Assembly: GCA_044375975.1 (NCBI GenBank)
Contig: JBILLQ010000034.1
Span: forward strand, 1 to 34,553
Origin: UBA5018 sp044375975
GTDB lineage: Bacteria > Cyanobacteriota > Cyanobacteriia > PCC-6307 > Cyanobiaceae
DNA: 34,553 nucleotides
Direction: 5' to 3'
Below the pieces are notes generated by a model that was given only the letters and a program-made list of their open reading frames with translations, did not search any database and was not told the origin of the DNA. Position 1 is the first letter of the stretch. Every line of letters begins with the position of its first letter. Position numbers and translations under genes: made by a program. Positions 8,427 through 19,716 of the stretch are shown in pieces.

Positions 8427-11324
8427 ATGGCCAGCGAGCGCATCCCGCAGAGCGACATCGCCCGACTCGGGCAGAGCCAGGCCGACCGCACCCCGCCGGC
8501 CCTCAACCCGGCCAGTGCGCCGATAGATGGCCGGACCCCGGCCGACCGCGTCGCCGAAGCCCGCCGTCTGGCAGCGCAGCTCAACTTCTACGCCGACGAT
8601 CCCGACCAGGCCAGCGGCCGTTGGAATCAGTTCTTCCCGCCCGACGCCGAAGGTCTCGTGCTGGCCGACGATGGCGCCACGCCGCCCCATCTCGGACTGC
8701 TCGGCGCTTTCCTCGACATGCTGGCGCCGGCCCAGGAGGCCCTCAACCAGCTGGGCGACCGCCACCTCGATTTCCAGGTTCAGCGTGTGCTCGGCTTCAC
8801 GCCGCTGCCCGCCCAGCCCGAGCACGTCCATCTCTGCCTGGAGGCGAAGAAGGGCGCTGCTGCTTTCGCGATCACGCCGGCCATGGTCTTCTCCGGCGGC
8901 AAGGATGGCCAGGGCGCCGAGCGGCGCTACGCGCCGTTGCGCGAAACCGTCATCGGCCCGGGCCGTCTGATCGGGGTGCGCAGCATCCATCGCGACGGCA
9001 GCGGACTGCATGTAGCGCCGGTTGCAGATTCCCGCGATGGCCAGGGCGAAGCGCTCGATCCCACCCAGCCGTCCTGGCCGGCATTTGGCCAGGGCAGCCA
9101 TCCGGCGGCACCGGTCGGCTTCGCCTTCGCCTCGTCGCTGCTGCGCATGGCCGCAGGAGTGCGCAGCATCAGTCTCGGGCTCGAACTGGCCTTCCTTTCA
9201 GCCAGCGGGCTGAGCGCCACGCAGATCGCCGCCAGCCTCGATGCCTACGTCTCCGGCCGCCTGGGCTGGCTCGGACCCTACGCCCTGAGCGGCGGCAGCC
9301 AGGGCGGCCTGGTCACGCTGGCCTTCACGGTGCCGGCCGGGGATCCACCGGTGGTTGACGCTGCAGCCGCGCTGCACGGCGCCGCTTACACCACGGCGCT
9401 GCCCGTCGTTCAGTTCCTGCTCAAACCCGACGCGGCCGCCCGCTATCCGGCACTGGCCGGGCTGCGCCTCGACGCCGCCCAGCTGGAGGTGACGGTGAAC
9501 GGCCTCAAAGACCTGATCCTGGAAAACGACTTCGGCAGCCTCAACCCGAAACGGGCCTTCCAGCCGTTCGGACCGCAGCCCGTGGTCGGTTCGCGCTTCT
9601 CAATCAGCTGCCCCGAGGCCCTGGCCAAACCCCTCAGCGGCCTGACCATCGCCCTCACCTGGCAGAACGCGCCGAGCGATCTCAACGCCTGGTATAGCGG
9701 CTACAGCCGCCGAGCCAACATCGCCAACGGCGTCCAAGCCACGCTCACGTACGAGGACGGCGCCGGCGCGCAGAGCAGCCAGGTGCTCAACCTGATGAAC
9801 CGGGCCGATGGCATCACCACGCTCAGTCCGACCACCCCCCTCTCCATCTGGCAATCGCAGTCTGCGGCGGCTGGCCGTCCCGGCCTCGTCATCGTCGCCC
9901 TGGACGAGGATTTCCTCCATGCCGACTACCGCAAGGAGACCCTGGCCGATCACCAGATTCCGCGCAACCAGCCCTACACACCGGTGGTGCAGCAGATCAG
10001 CCTCAACTACAGCGCCCGCCTGCCGCTGATCGATCTTCGCGGCAATGGCGCCGAAGCCTTCGCCGCAGCGGCCAACCTGCAGTTCTTCCACATCGGCGGC
10101 TTCGGCGCCCGCCGCGAGCATGCCTTTCTGCGCCGCGACCTGGCCTGGGTGGCCGACAAGCAACCCGGCCTGTTACCCCTCTATCCCGACGAGGGCGAAT
10201 GCATGATCGGCGTCGGCGGCATCGCAGCTGGAGAGAGCATCCACCTGTTGCTGCAGGTTGCCGAAGGCAGCGCCAATCCCGACCTGCCGGCCCAGCCGGT
10301 CCACTGGTCGGTGCTGTGCGGCAACCACTGGCGACGCGTCGCACCGGACGAACTGGCCCTCGACACCAGCCGCGGCCTGCGGGCCAGCGGCTTGGTCGGC
10401 ATCGTGCTTTCACGCTTCACCAGCACCGACAACAGCTGGCTGCCAGCCGGTTCGGTCTGGCTCAAGGCCGGCATCGCCACCGGCAGCAGCACCGCCTGTC
10501 GGCTGGTCGGCGTCCATGTCAACGCCATCGAGGCGGTGCGTCAGTGGCCGGATGGCAGCAAGCCGCCCATCGAGACCTTGCCCCCGGCAACGGTCAACAA
10601 GTTGCTGGCGCCACCCGCCGGTCTTAAGAAAGTGACGCAGCCCTATGCCACTTTTGGCGGCCGGGCTGGGGAATCGCAGGCCATGCTCCGCCGCCGGGCA
10701 GCCGAGCGCCTGCGCCACCGCCAGCGGTGCATCACGCCCTGGGACTACGAGCGCCTACTGCTCGAGGAGTTCCCCGGCGTGTACCGCGTCAAGTGCATCC
10801 CGCACGCCAGCGACACCAGCTGGACGGCCCCCGGCCACGTCTTGATCGTCGCCGTGCCCGACCTGAGCAACCACAACCGGCCCGACCCGCTCCAACCCAG
10901 AGTCGATCTCGACACCCTGACCCGGATGCGCGACCTCGCCCAGGCCCATGCCGCAGACGGCGTCAGCGTCCATGTCCGCAACCCCGAATACCTTGCCGTG
11001 CGCCTCGACTTCAAGGTGCGCTTCCGTCCCGGCCTGCCCTTCGACCACAGCCGCCAACAACTGCATGGGGCGCTGGTCGAGGCGCTGTCGCCATGGGCCT
11101 TCGCCAGCGACCGCCAACTCGTCTTCGGAGGCAGGCTCTACCGCTCGGTGCTGATCGATTTCGTCAAGGAACTGGCCTACGTCGATGACGTCACCGATTT
11201 CCGCTTCGGCCCGGCCGGGACCGGTGAGCTGCTGCTCGCCGATGTCGCCGAAATCGCCGCCGACCGGCCCGACGTGATCCTCATTTCCGCCGATCGCCAT
11301 CTGATCGGCGAAGCCATCGCCTGA
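8427..11324 (+). CDS. baseplate wedge protein, gpJ/gp6-like (Afp11/Pvc11 type)
   Basis: A 965-residue protein. The C-terminal quarter is diagnostic of baseplate J proteins: SQAMLRRRAAERLRHRQRCI, TPWDYERLLLEEFPGVYRVK, then PGHVLIVAVPDLSNHNRPDP and VRNPEYLAVRLDFKVRF. The long N-terminal part contains beta-rich eCIS-specific domains, including ADDPDQASGRWNQFF near residues 52..67. It follows gp25 by six bases, as in other eCIS loci. In the particle two such large proteins form the wedge ring around the spike. Confidence 0.88.
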   Translation: MASERIPQSDIARLGQSQADRTPPALNPASAPIDGRTPADRVAEARRLAAQLNFYADDPDQASGRWNQFFPPDAEGLVLADDGATPPHLGLLGAFLDMLAPAQEALNQLGDRHLDFQVQRVLGFTPLPAQPEHVHLCLEAKKGAAAFAITPAMVFSGGKDGQGAERRYAPLRETVIGPGRLIGVRSIHRDGSGLHVAPVADSRDGQGEALDPTQPSWPAFGQGSHPAAPVGFAFASSLLRMAAGVRSISLGLELAFLSASGLSATQIAASLDAYVSGRLGWLGPYALSGGSQGGLVTLAFTVPAGDPPVVDAAAALHGAAYTTALPVVQFLLKPDAAARYPALAGLRLDAAQLEVTVNGLKDLILENDFGSLNPKRAFQPFGPQPVVGSRFSISCPEALAKPLSGLTIALTWQNAPSDLNAWYSGYSRRANIANGVQATLTYEDGAGAQSSQVLNLMNRADGITTLSPTTPLSIWQSQSAAAGRPGLVIVALDEDFLHADYRKETLADHQIPRNQPYTPVVQQISLNYSARLPLIDLRGNGAEAFAAAANLQFFHIGGFGARREHAFLRRDLAWVADKQPGLLPLYPDEGECMIGVGGIAAGESIHLLLQVAEGSANPDLPAQPVHWSVLCGNHWRRVAPDELALDTSRGLRASGLVGIVLSRFTSTDNSWLPAGSVWLKAGIATGSSTACRLVGVHVNAIEAVRQWPDGSKPPIETLPPATVNKLLAPPAGLKKVTQPYATFGGRAGESQAMLRRRAAERLRHRQRCITPWDYERLLLEEFPGVYRVKCIPHASDTSWTAPGHVLIVAVPDLSNHNRPDPLQPRVDLDTLTRMRDLAQAHAADGVSVHVRNPEYLAVRLDFKVRFRPGLPFDHSRQQLHGALVEALSPWAFASDRQLVFGGRLYRSVLIDFVKELAYVDDVTDFRFGPAGTGELLLADVAEIAADRPDVILISADRHLIGEAIA

Positions 11325-11336
11325 ACGGGACTCACC

Positions 11337-13961
11337 ATGGTGCTCAGCCCGACCATCCCCAGCCACCCCGAGACCGACCCGGCGCTGGACCAACGCCAGC
11401 TGTTCGAGCGCGGGCTGACCGCCATCCGCCGCCTGTCGAGTCAAGGGTGGACCGACCACAACACCCACGACCCCGGCATCACCCAGCTCGAACTGCTGGC
11501 CTACGCGCTGACCGATCTCGGCTACCGCGCCCGCTTCCCGATCGAGGACCTGCTCGCCGTGCCTGGCGACAACGCCACGGCGATGGGCCGGTTATTCGCC
11601 AAGGCGGCCGACATCCTGCCCAACGCACCGGTCACCCTGGCTGACTATCGCAAGCTGCTGATCGACCTGAAGGGCGTCAAGAACGCCTGGCTCCACCCCG
11701 CACCGGTGACCCTGATGGCCAATCCGGTGACCGGCAAGCTGCACCGCCAGCCGAGCGGCCACCCTGCCGAGCGACCCATCACGGTGACGGGCCGCTACCA
11801 GGCGACCATCGAATACATGGACGATGTGCGCTCCGCGGAACGGCGGCAGGCGATCCGTCGCGATGTGCTCGCCACCCTGCACGACAACCGAGGCCTGGGC
11901 CTCGATTTCGTGAAGCCAGTGCTCGAGGTGCAGGTGGCCTGGTTCAGCCTCTGCGCCGAAATCGACCTGAGTGCCGAAGCCGACATCGTGCAGGTGGCCG
12001 CCGAAATCCGCTTCAGCGTCGACCGCTTCCTGGCGCCGCCGGTGCTCAACTACCCGCTCGCTGACATGCTGGCCCGACGCCATGGCGACGGCACGCCGTG
12101 GACGCTGCCGGAGATCTTCGAAGGCCCGGCGCTCGCCAACGGTTTCATCCCAGACGACGAATTGGCGGCCGCGGAGATGCGCCGCGAGGTCCGCCTCTCC
12201 GACGTGATCAGCGTGATCATGGACATCCCTGGCGTTGTCGCCATCCGGGACATCCTGATCAACCCGGCGGTGGCTGGCCTGCCGCAGGAACCGGCCGACA
12301 AGTGGCGCCTGCCCGTGCCCGCAGGGCACCAACCGCGCCTGAGCGAGCAGTTCGGGCGCATTGCCTTATATAAGAGAAACCTGCCGATGGTGCCCGATGC
12401 CGATGCGGTAAACAGCCGCATCGACTCGATGCTCAAGGCTGAGCGGCGCAAGCTCGAGGGCGGCGTCAAGGGCGACTGGCCCATTCCGCTCGGCCGCTAC
12501 CGCAACCCGGCCGAGTTCAGCAGTGTGCAGGGCGATTTTCCAGCCCTGTATGGCCTGTCGGCAGCAGGCCTGTCAGCCACCGCCAGCCCGCAGCGGCGGG
12601 CTCAGGCCCTCCAATTCAAGGGCTGGCTAACCATCTTCGACCACATCCTGGCCAGCTATGCGGCGCAGCTGGCCCATGTGCGCGACCTGTTCTCGACCAA
12701 CCCCGACCTGGCCGCGAGCTATTTCAGCCAGCAGGTTAGGAGCTACCCGGAATGGGAAAAGATCTACGCCGCTGGATTCGATGACTCGAAATTGGCTGGC
12801 ATCGTCGAGTCCAGAGAAAGCGGCGTGCTCCGTCGCAATAGCTTCCTCGATCACCTGCTGGCCCGCTATGCAGAAGACTTTGCCGACTTCGTCACGGTGA
12901 TGCAGGGACGCTTCGGCATGGGGCCGGCCCAAGCGGCGCAGACCAAATGCCGCTTCCTCAGCGATTACCCCCACATCGGAGCAGAGCGCGGCCTCGGTTA
13001 CAACGCCAGCCTGAACGGATCGGACGAACTTTGGGGCAGCTCCAGCAATCTCTCCGGCTACGAGCGTCGCATCGTCCGCCTGCTCGACATAGCCAACCCG
13101 GCCCGGCGCAACCTCTCAGCTGTCAGCTACGACATGTACAGCCAGGTTTACAAGCTACCGGATTCCACCCCCGAGTACCGCTTCCGTCTGCGGCAGCCGA
13201 TCAGCGGCAAGATCCTGTTGTCGAGCAGCACCCTCTACGCCACCGCTGATGCCGCGCGGACCGAGATGGAACAGGCCATCGCCCGGGCCCAGCTGCCCGA
13301 GGGCTACCAACGCAAGCTCACCGGGACTGCCGCAACGCCGGAGGCCAGGCGCCGCTGGTACTTCAACATCGTGGATGCAGCAGAGAAGGTGATCGCCCGA
13401 CGGATCGAATACTTCACCAGCAAAGCGGCAATGGAAAGCGCGATCGCCGAGCTGATGGTGCATCTGCACAACCAATACAGCAGCGAAGGCCTCTACGTGA
13501 TCGAGCACCTGCTCTGCCTCACCGATGCCGCCGAAGACCCTCTGATGGACATCTGCATCGACCCAGGCGGCGCCGACTGTGCCGACCTCGATCCCTACAG
13601 CAACCGTCTAACAATAGTTCTGCCCGCCTATTCCGGCCGCTTCCGCGATATGGATTTCCGCCGCTTCGTGGAAACCACCCTGCGTGGGGAAGCACCGGCC
13701 CATCTGCTGCCACGCATCTGCTGGGTGAACACCAACGACATGGCGGCCATCGAGAGCGCCTACCGCGACTGGCTGGCCATCCGTTCCGGTGCCGCCAACT
13801 CCGACGCGGCGGCCAAACTCGGCCGGCTGATCGACGCGCTGACCCGGGCTAAGAACGTCTATCCGCCTGGAGCTCTGCATCCCTGCGGCCAGTTGAAACC
13901 ACAGCCCTTCATTCTCGGACAAGCTGCCCTGGGGAGCGCCACCGAGATTCCACAATCCTGA
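11337..13961 (+). CDS. second large baseplate wedge protein (Afp12/Pvc12 type)
   Basis: An 874-residue protein. Its hallmark is the N-terminal motif WTDHNTHDPGITQLELLAYA at about residues 37..56, found in eCIS and phage wedge proteins of the Afp12 type. Further on are helices such as LQFKGWLTIFDHILASYAAQ and, in the second half, repeated YRFRLRQPISGKILLSS-like modules. It starts 12 bases after the gpJ gene and ends 15 before the next gene. It should heterodimerise with the preceding gpJ-like protein in the wedge. No enzymatic motif was seen. Confidence 0.83.
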   Translation: MVLSPTIPSHPETDPALDQRQLFERGLTAIRRLSSQGWTDHNTHDPGITQLELLAYALTDLGYRARFPIEDLLAVPGDNATAMGRLFAKAADILPNAPVTLADYRKLLIDLKGVKNAWLHPAPVTLMANPVTGKLHRQPSGHPAERPITVTGRYQATIEYMDDVRSAERRQAIRRDVLATLHDNRGLGLDFVKPVLEVQVAWFSLCAEIDLSAEADIVQVAAEIRFSVDRFLAPPVLNYPLADMLARRHGDGTPWTLPEIFEGPALANGFIPDDELAAAEMRREVRLSDVISVIMDIPGVVAIRDILINPAVAGLPQEPADKWRLPVPAGHQPRLSEQFGRIALYKRNLPMVPDADAVNSRIDSMLKAERRKLEGGVKGDWPIPLGRYRNPAEFSSVQGDFPALYGLSAAGLSATASPQRRAQALQFKGWLTIFDHILASYAAQLAHVRDLFSTNPDLAASYFSQQVRSYPEWEKIYAAGFDDSKLAGIVESRESGVLRRNSFLDHLLARYAEDFADFVTVMQGRFGMGPAQAAQTKCRFLSDYPHIGAERGLGYNASLNGSDELWGSSSNLSGYERRIVRLLDIANPARRNLSAVSYDMYSQVYKLPDSTPEYRFRLRQPISGKILLSSSTLYATADAARTEMEQAIARAQLPEGYQRKLTGTAATPEARRRWYFNIVDAAEKVIARRIEYFTSKAAMESAIAELMVHLHNQYSSEGLYVIEHLLCLTDAAEDPLMDICIDPGGADCADLDPYSNRLTIVLPAYSGRFRDMDFRRFVETTLRGEAPAHLLPRICWVNTNDMAAIESAYRDWLAIRSGAANSDAAAKLGRLIDALTRAKNVYPPGALHPCGQLKPQPFILGQAALGSATEIPQS

Positions 13962-13976
13962 TCCGGGAGTACGACC

Positions 13977-16745
13977 ATGGCCGAGCCCCTCAAAATTCTC
14001 CGCCGCCTCAATGAGGTGACCACCGACTACGCCGTTTTCGAACGCGATCAGGTGCTGACCGAACAGCAACTCAACAGCGTTACCGAATACCTGGACGACC
14101 AGGGTCGACTGACCCGTACCCGTCTACTCGGCGTCGGTATCGTGGGCGGCCTGTGGCCGACCCTGGCCGGGGATCAGCTGAGCATCGGTGCCGGCGTGGG
14201 GGTCACCAGCGATGGCGACCTGCTCGGGCTAGCCGCCGACACCATCTTCGACCGCTGGATGGTATACGACGAGACCGCACCAGCCTACGAGCCCTTCTAC
14301 GTCAACGGCCGGATTTTGCCTTTGATCGAACTACTGGCCCAGAGCGATCGCCGCGACGGCAAACCGCTGACCGAGCTGGCCGGCGACCTGCGGGACAAGT
14401 TGCTGATCGCCTTCATGGAAAGCTATGAGAACGATCCCGACCTGTGCACCGGCGGTAGTTGCGACAACAAGGGACGTACCGCCCGCAACAGCCAGCGCCT
14501 GCTGCTGATCGACCGCGAAATCGGGCAGTCGATCGGCCTGGCAGCCAAGCTGCCGACCGGCGCCGACATCGCCACCGCCCTGCCTCGGGTGCGGGCTAGC
14601 CGTGTCGATCTCGGCACCGGCAACGACGCCAAGGTGGACGTGACCAGCGCCGAGCGCTTCGCCGTGAGGTATCGCCGCGCCGCCGATACCACCTTCAAGG
14701 CCCTCGCCGCTGCCGTCGAGGCGCTGAGCACACAGCTGAGCCAAACGCCGATCGGTGGTCTGCCGAGCACGGCGGAATGGGGCGGTCAGATCAAAAAGCG
14801 CATCGACAGCCTCAACGGCACGGTGGCCGGCATCCAGTACCTGCATGCCCACGCCAAGGACCTGGTGGCCGCCTGGGGCGAGCTGCGCAACGCACTGTTC
14901 GCCGACGACAGCGTGCTGGGACCGCCCCCCGACGCCTTTCCCAAGCACCTCTTGCTCGGCCCGCTGGCCGAGCCGGCGGCGCTGCGCACCGGCTGCTACC
15001 CGTCTCCCTGGCTGACCGGCGGCAGCGCCGAGCGGCGGGGCGTCGAGGAGGCCATGCGCCGATTCGACGCCCTGCTTAGCGGCTTCGAATCGCCCGCCGG
15101 CCAGATCATCAAGATCACTCCCAGCCAGCGGGAGCAGGCGTCGCTCGGCGAGCGGGCGATCCCCATCTACTACCGCGCCGACACCAGCCTGCGCCGCTGC
15201 TGGAACCCGCTCCACGCCCGCCAGAACGCCCTGGAAGACACCTTCGGCTACCACTGGACACCGACACCGGAACAGGCCGATCCCAACGATCCCTTCGCCG
15301 CCGACCAGGGATCGGTGGATTTCTATCGCATTGAGGGCTTTCTGGGACAGAAGGCAACCGCCGCTGAAATCGCGATCAAAAATCTGATCCGCCAGCGCAA
15401 TCTCCCGATCTCCGTGATGAGCGCCTTGGCACACAACGAGAGGCGGCTGATCAGCATTGACCCCAAGTTCAGGAAGACCAGCCTGCACAGCCTGCACTAT
15501 CTACTGCGTCAGGACTTAGTCAGCCACCTCAGCGATAACGTCTCCTACAGCAAGTCGCTGATCGAAGACGTCAGCAAAGCCAGCAACAGCATCGCCAGGC
15601 CAAGAGCTGCACTCAACTCCGACTATGTCAAACCCATGGAGAATGCCAGGGTCCAGCTTGAAGACGCCAGCCGCGATCTGATCGGCAGCAGCGAGCAGCC
15701 CGGCCCGCTAACCACTCGCAGCTACAGGGGATACAACCTGCAGGACAAGACCGTGCCGCAACGCCTCAGCGAGGTGATGATCAGCACCGCCCGTGCCAAG
15801 GCGAGCATCGGCGAGGTGACACGCAACGACGTCGTCTCACCCCTTGATGCCTTCGCCGGCTCCAAGAGTCACCTGTGGCTGGACTGGCTGGGCGACATTC
15901 TGAAGAAGCGCGACGAGGACGCCAAGGAGCGCTTGCTGCTCAGCAATCTGCTCGCCAAACACCCAGGCCTCGAACATGCCGGCGGAGCTGCGCCAGGCGG
16001 CACTTTCGTACTAGTTTACAACGATGCTGGCGACGTAATCGGCGATCTGATGTTGCCCTACTGGATCGACGACAACGACGAGAGCGATTGTGACGAGCCG
16101 GCCCTAACGGCGCCCGACATCAGCGTCCGCCTGCCCAGGGACCTGCTGCCGATCAAGGTGATCAAGCCACTCGACCTCGCCTTCGACGAATTCAAGACCA
16201 CCAAGATCATGCCCGAGATCAAGATCCAAGAGGACTACAACACCTTCTTCCAGAAATCGCTCGGCAGTCTGGGCAACATCCTTAACATCACCAAGAGCCC
16301 TACCGCCATAGATAAGGTCGCGGTAAATGCCGGGGTCAAGGGGCAGAGCATCGACAAGTACATGGATGCCAAAATGAACCAGGTCGTGTACGTACAGCAG
16401 CAGCTTCAGGAGATGCAAGCAATCGAGGCCGACCCCAAACTGGACCAGGAGCTCCGTGACAAGGCAGGCGAACAGGCCAAGGTGCTGGAAGTGCAACTGG
16501 CCGACGCCGTTAGCGAGACCACCCGCTATTTCGCCCTCGGTGCCAGCGACGCCGTCCGCGTCGATGCCGACAAGTCGGCGGTGTACGCCACCCTGGGAGC
16601 AGCTGCAGGTCAGATCAGCAGCCCCGAAATCACTACCAACCTGAAGAGCAACTTGCAGGACACCGCAGCAACCGCCAAAGGTGCTGGCGGCAGCGCCGCA
16701 GTCATCGGCAACCAGCTGATGACCGACGCCTTCAAGTTCAAGTAA
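13977..16745 (+). CDS. large eCIS-locus protein of unknown function (922 residues)
   Basis: It starts MAEPLKILRRLNEVTTDYAV after GGGAG. The first 120 residues (VLTEQQLNSVTEYLDDQGR, then LLGVGIVGGLW and GVGVTSDGDLLGLAADTIFD) form a beta-rich module that I recall from other eCIS loci in the slot after the Afp12-like gene. The middle is mixed. The last 200 residues are helical and charged, with a likely coiled-coil (MNQVVYVQQQLQEMQ). It has no signal peptide or transmembrane segment. It occupies the place where Afp-type loci carry the fibre gene, but nothing in it looks like a fibre. A structural or baseplate-peripheral role is inferred from position only. Confidence 0.75.
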   Translation: MAEPLKILRRLNEVTTDYAVFERDQVLTEQQLNSVTEYLDDQGRLTRTRLLGVGIVGGLWPTLAGDQLSIGAGVGVTSDGDLLGLAADTIFDRWMVYDETAPAYEPFYVNGRILPLIELLAQSDRRDGKPLTELAGDLRDKLLIAFMESYENDPDLCTGGSCDNKGRTARNSQRLLLIDREIGQSIGLAAKLPTGADIATALPRVRASRVDLGTGNDAKVDVTSAERFAVRYRRAADTTFKALAAAVEALSTQLSQTPIGGLPSTAEWGGQIKKRIDSLNGTVAGIQYLHAHAKDLVAAWGELRNALFADDSVLGPPPDAFPKHLLLGPLAEPAALRTGCYPSPWLTGGSAERRGVEEAMRRFDALLSGFESPAGQIIKITPSQREQASLGERAIPIYYRADTSLRRCWNPLHARQNALEDTFGYHWTPTPEQADPNDPFAADQGSVDFYRIEGFLGQKATAAEIAIKNLIRQRNLPISVMSALAHNERRLISIDPKFRKTSLHSLHYLLRQDLVSHLSDNVSYSKSLIEDVSKASNSIARPRAALNSDYVKPMENARVQLEDASRDLIGSSEQPGPLTTRSYRGYNLQDKTVPQRLSEVMISTARAKASIGEVTRNDVVSPLDAFAGSKSHLWLDWLGDILKKRDEDAKERLLLSNLLAKHPGLEHAGGAAPGGTFVLVYNDAGDVIGDLMLPYWIDDNDESDCDEPALTAPDISVRLPRDLLPIKVIKPLDLAFDEFKTTKIMPEIKIQEDYNTFFQKSLGSLGNILNITKSPTAIDKVAVNAGVKGQSIDKYMDAKMNQVVYVQQQLQEMQAIEADPKLDQELRDKAGEQAKVLEVQLADAVSETTRYFALGASDAVRVDADKSAVYATLGAAAGQISSPEITTNLKSNLQDTAATAKGAGGSAAVIGNQLMTDAFKFK

Positions 16746-16808
16746 GCGATTCATGATCGCAGTCAGTTGCCTGCAACGGTCGCAGCGCTCTAGGCGGGAG
16801 GCCCGACG

Positions 16809-18370
16809 ATGAACGCCCCGCACCGCATTCGCCGCCAGACCTGGCAGGTCACGGTGCCGGACGCCGCCAGCGCCCTGGCAATCCGCCAGTGCCTGCGCGT
16901 CGCCCACGACAGCCAACTGCTGCCGGTGCTGGACTCCGCTCTGAACGCCGTGGCCGAGGGCCGGAACCTGCATCTGCCGCGTCTGGAGCTGCGCCTGCGC
17001 GTCTCCCACCCTGAGCGCCTGGCCGACGAACTGCCAGGGCTACTCGCCGACGCCGCACGCCAGGCGCTAGCGGAGGTCATCGATGCGGCATCGGTCGAGG
17101 AAGCCGGCGCAGCAAGTCCGCTGAGCCGTCTCCAGCACTATCTGCTGCATGGCGACCTGCCATGGGCCGACGCCCACCGCCCGGCCGCCGACCTACGCAG
17201 CGAGCTGATGGCGGAAGCCGCCGCCTGGTCGGTCGAGCCTGGCAATGCCTGGTCAGCGCTGATGGCGGCATTGCCGAGCGAGGCTCCGGCCCGGCTGGCA
17301 GCGCTACAGCGCTGGCTGCCCCTGCTCGACGCGGCCGACCGCTCGCGCTGGCTGGCCGCTGCCGCAGAACGGGCCGCAGGCTTCGGTCCGGCAGCCGCCG
17401 AGGCGCTGCGCCACCTGCTCGCTGTCTCCTCAGGCCCGGTCCGCGACGGGCTGCATGCCCTGGCCCTGGTGCTGGCCGACGGCCCCTTCCCGGTGGCCTG
17501 GTCGGCCGCCATTGCAACAGGGCTTACCAGGCTGGTGGACGCGCCGGGAATCCCAGCTGAGCTTGATCAGATCCGCCGCCAGATCGAAGGCGCCCTGACG
17601 GACCTCGACCTCGTCAGCGGCGACGGCGGTGGTGGCGGTGGTGGTGGTGGTGGTGGTGGTGGCGGTGGCGGTGGCAGCGGTGAGGATGGCAGCGCTGGCG
17701 ATGGGACCGTTGGCGGATGGGGTGGAAACCGCAACGACGGAGCGCCGGCAGCGGCAACGGAGTCCAGGCAGGCCATCGACCTTGCATCCAACCTTCCGGT
17801 TCCCCTTGGCCTTGGCCTTGGCATTGGAATCACCAGGGCAACCAACAGCCCTCTCGGGCAGCCGCTGCGTTCGACCGGGTTGATCCTGCTCCACCCCTGG
17901 CTGCCACGGCTGTTCGCGACCCTCGGATGGCTGCCCGAAAGCCCGCCGGCCGGCGCCCCCTTCCCCTGGAGCCAATTACCTGAGGCGCTGACCCTGCTGC
18001 ACTGGCTGGCCACAGGCCGCACCGACCCCCTGGAGTTCGAACTCGGCACCGCCAAGCTGCTGCTCGGGCTGGACCCGACCGCAGCGCTCCCCATCCAGCC
18101 CGGCCGTCTCGATGAAGCGGCACTGGAGGAGGGCGGTGCGTTGCTCGATGCCCTGATCGCCCACTGGCCGGCCCTCGGCAGCACCAGCCGCGACGGGTTG
18201 CGCGTCGCCTTCCTGCAGCGCGATGGCCTGCTCTACCGCCAGGAGAGCGGCTGGCTACTGCGGCCACAGCCCAAGACCTACGACTTGCTGCTCGACCGTC
18301 TGAGCTGGAGCATTCGGCTGATCCTCGCGCCCTGGCACCGTCAGCCGCTGCACGTCGAATGGGGAGAACC

Positions 18371-18374
<4 letters not shown>
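16809..18374 (+). CDS. contractile injection system tape-measure-family protein (Afp14/CIS_TMP-like)
   Basis: A 521-residue protein whose start, HRIRRQTWQVTVPDAASALA, and following helix pair with RLELRLRVSHPERLADELP resemble the CIS tape measure family. The C-terminus, with GLRVAFLQRDGLLYRQESGW and WSIRLILAPWHRQPLHVEWG, is the other conserved block of the family. Between them, residues 273..289 are 17 uninterrupted glycines followed by a Gly/Ser/Asp-rich stretch, acting as a flexible hinge. GGGAGG upstream fits the ATG at 16809. Its TGA overlaps the next gene's ATG. In Afp, Afp14 sets particle length; that role is inferred here. Confidence 0.8.
17625..17675 (+). repeat. GGN trinucleotide run coding for 17 glycines
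   Basis: Seventeen consecutive GGT/GGC codons lie within the tape-measure gene. The run is a near-perfect triplet microsatellite, so slippage would add or remove glycines without breaking the frame. The flanking codons also code for Gly, Ser and Asp, so the whole stretch is a linker. Confidence 0.9.
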
Positions 18375-19702
<1,328 letters not shown>

Positions 19703-19716
19703 CCCGCTACCCGAGC

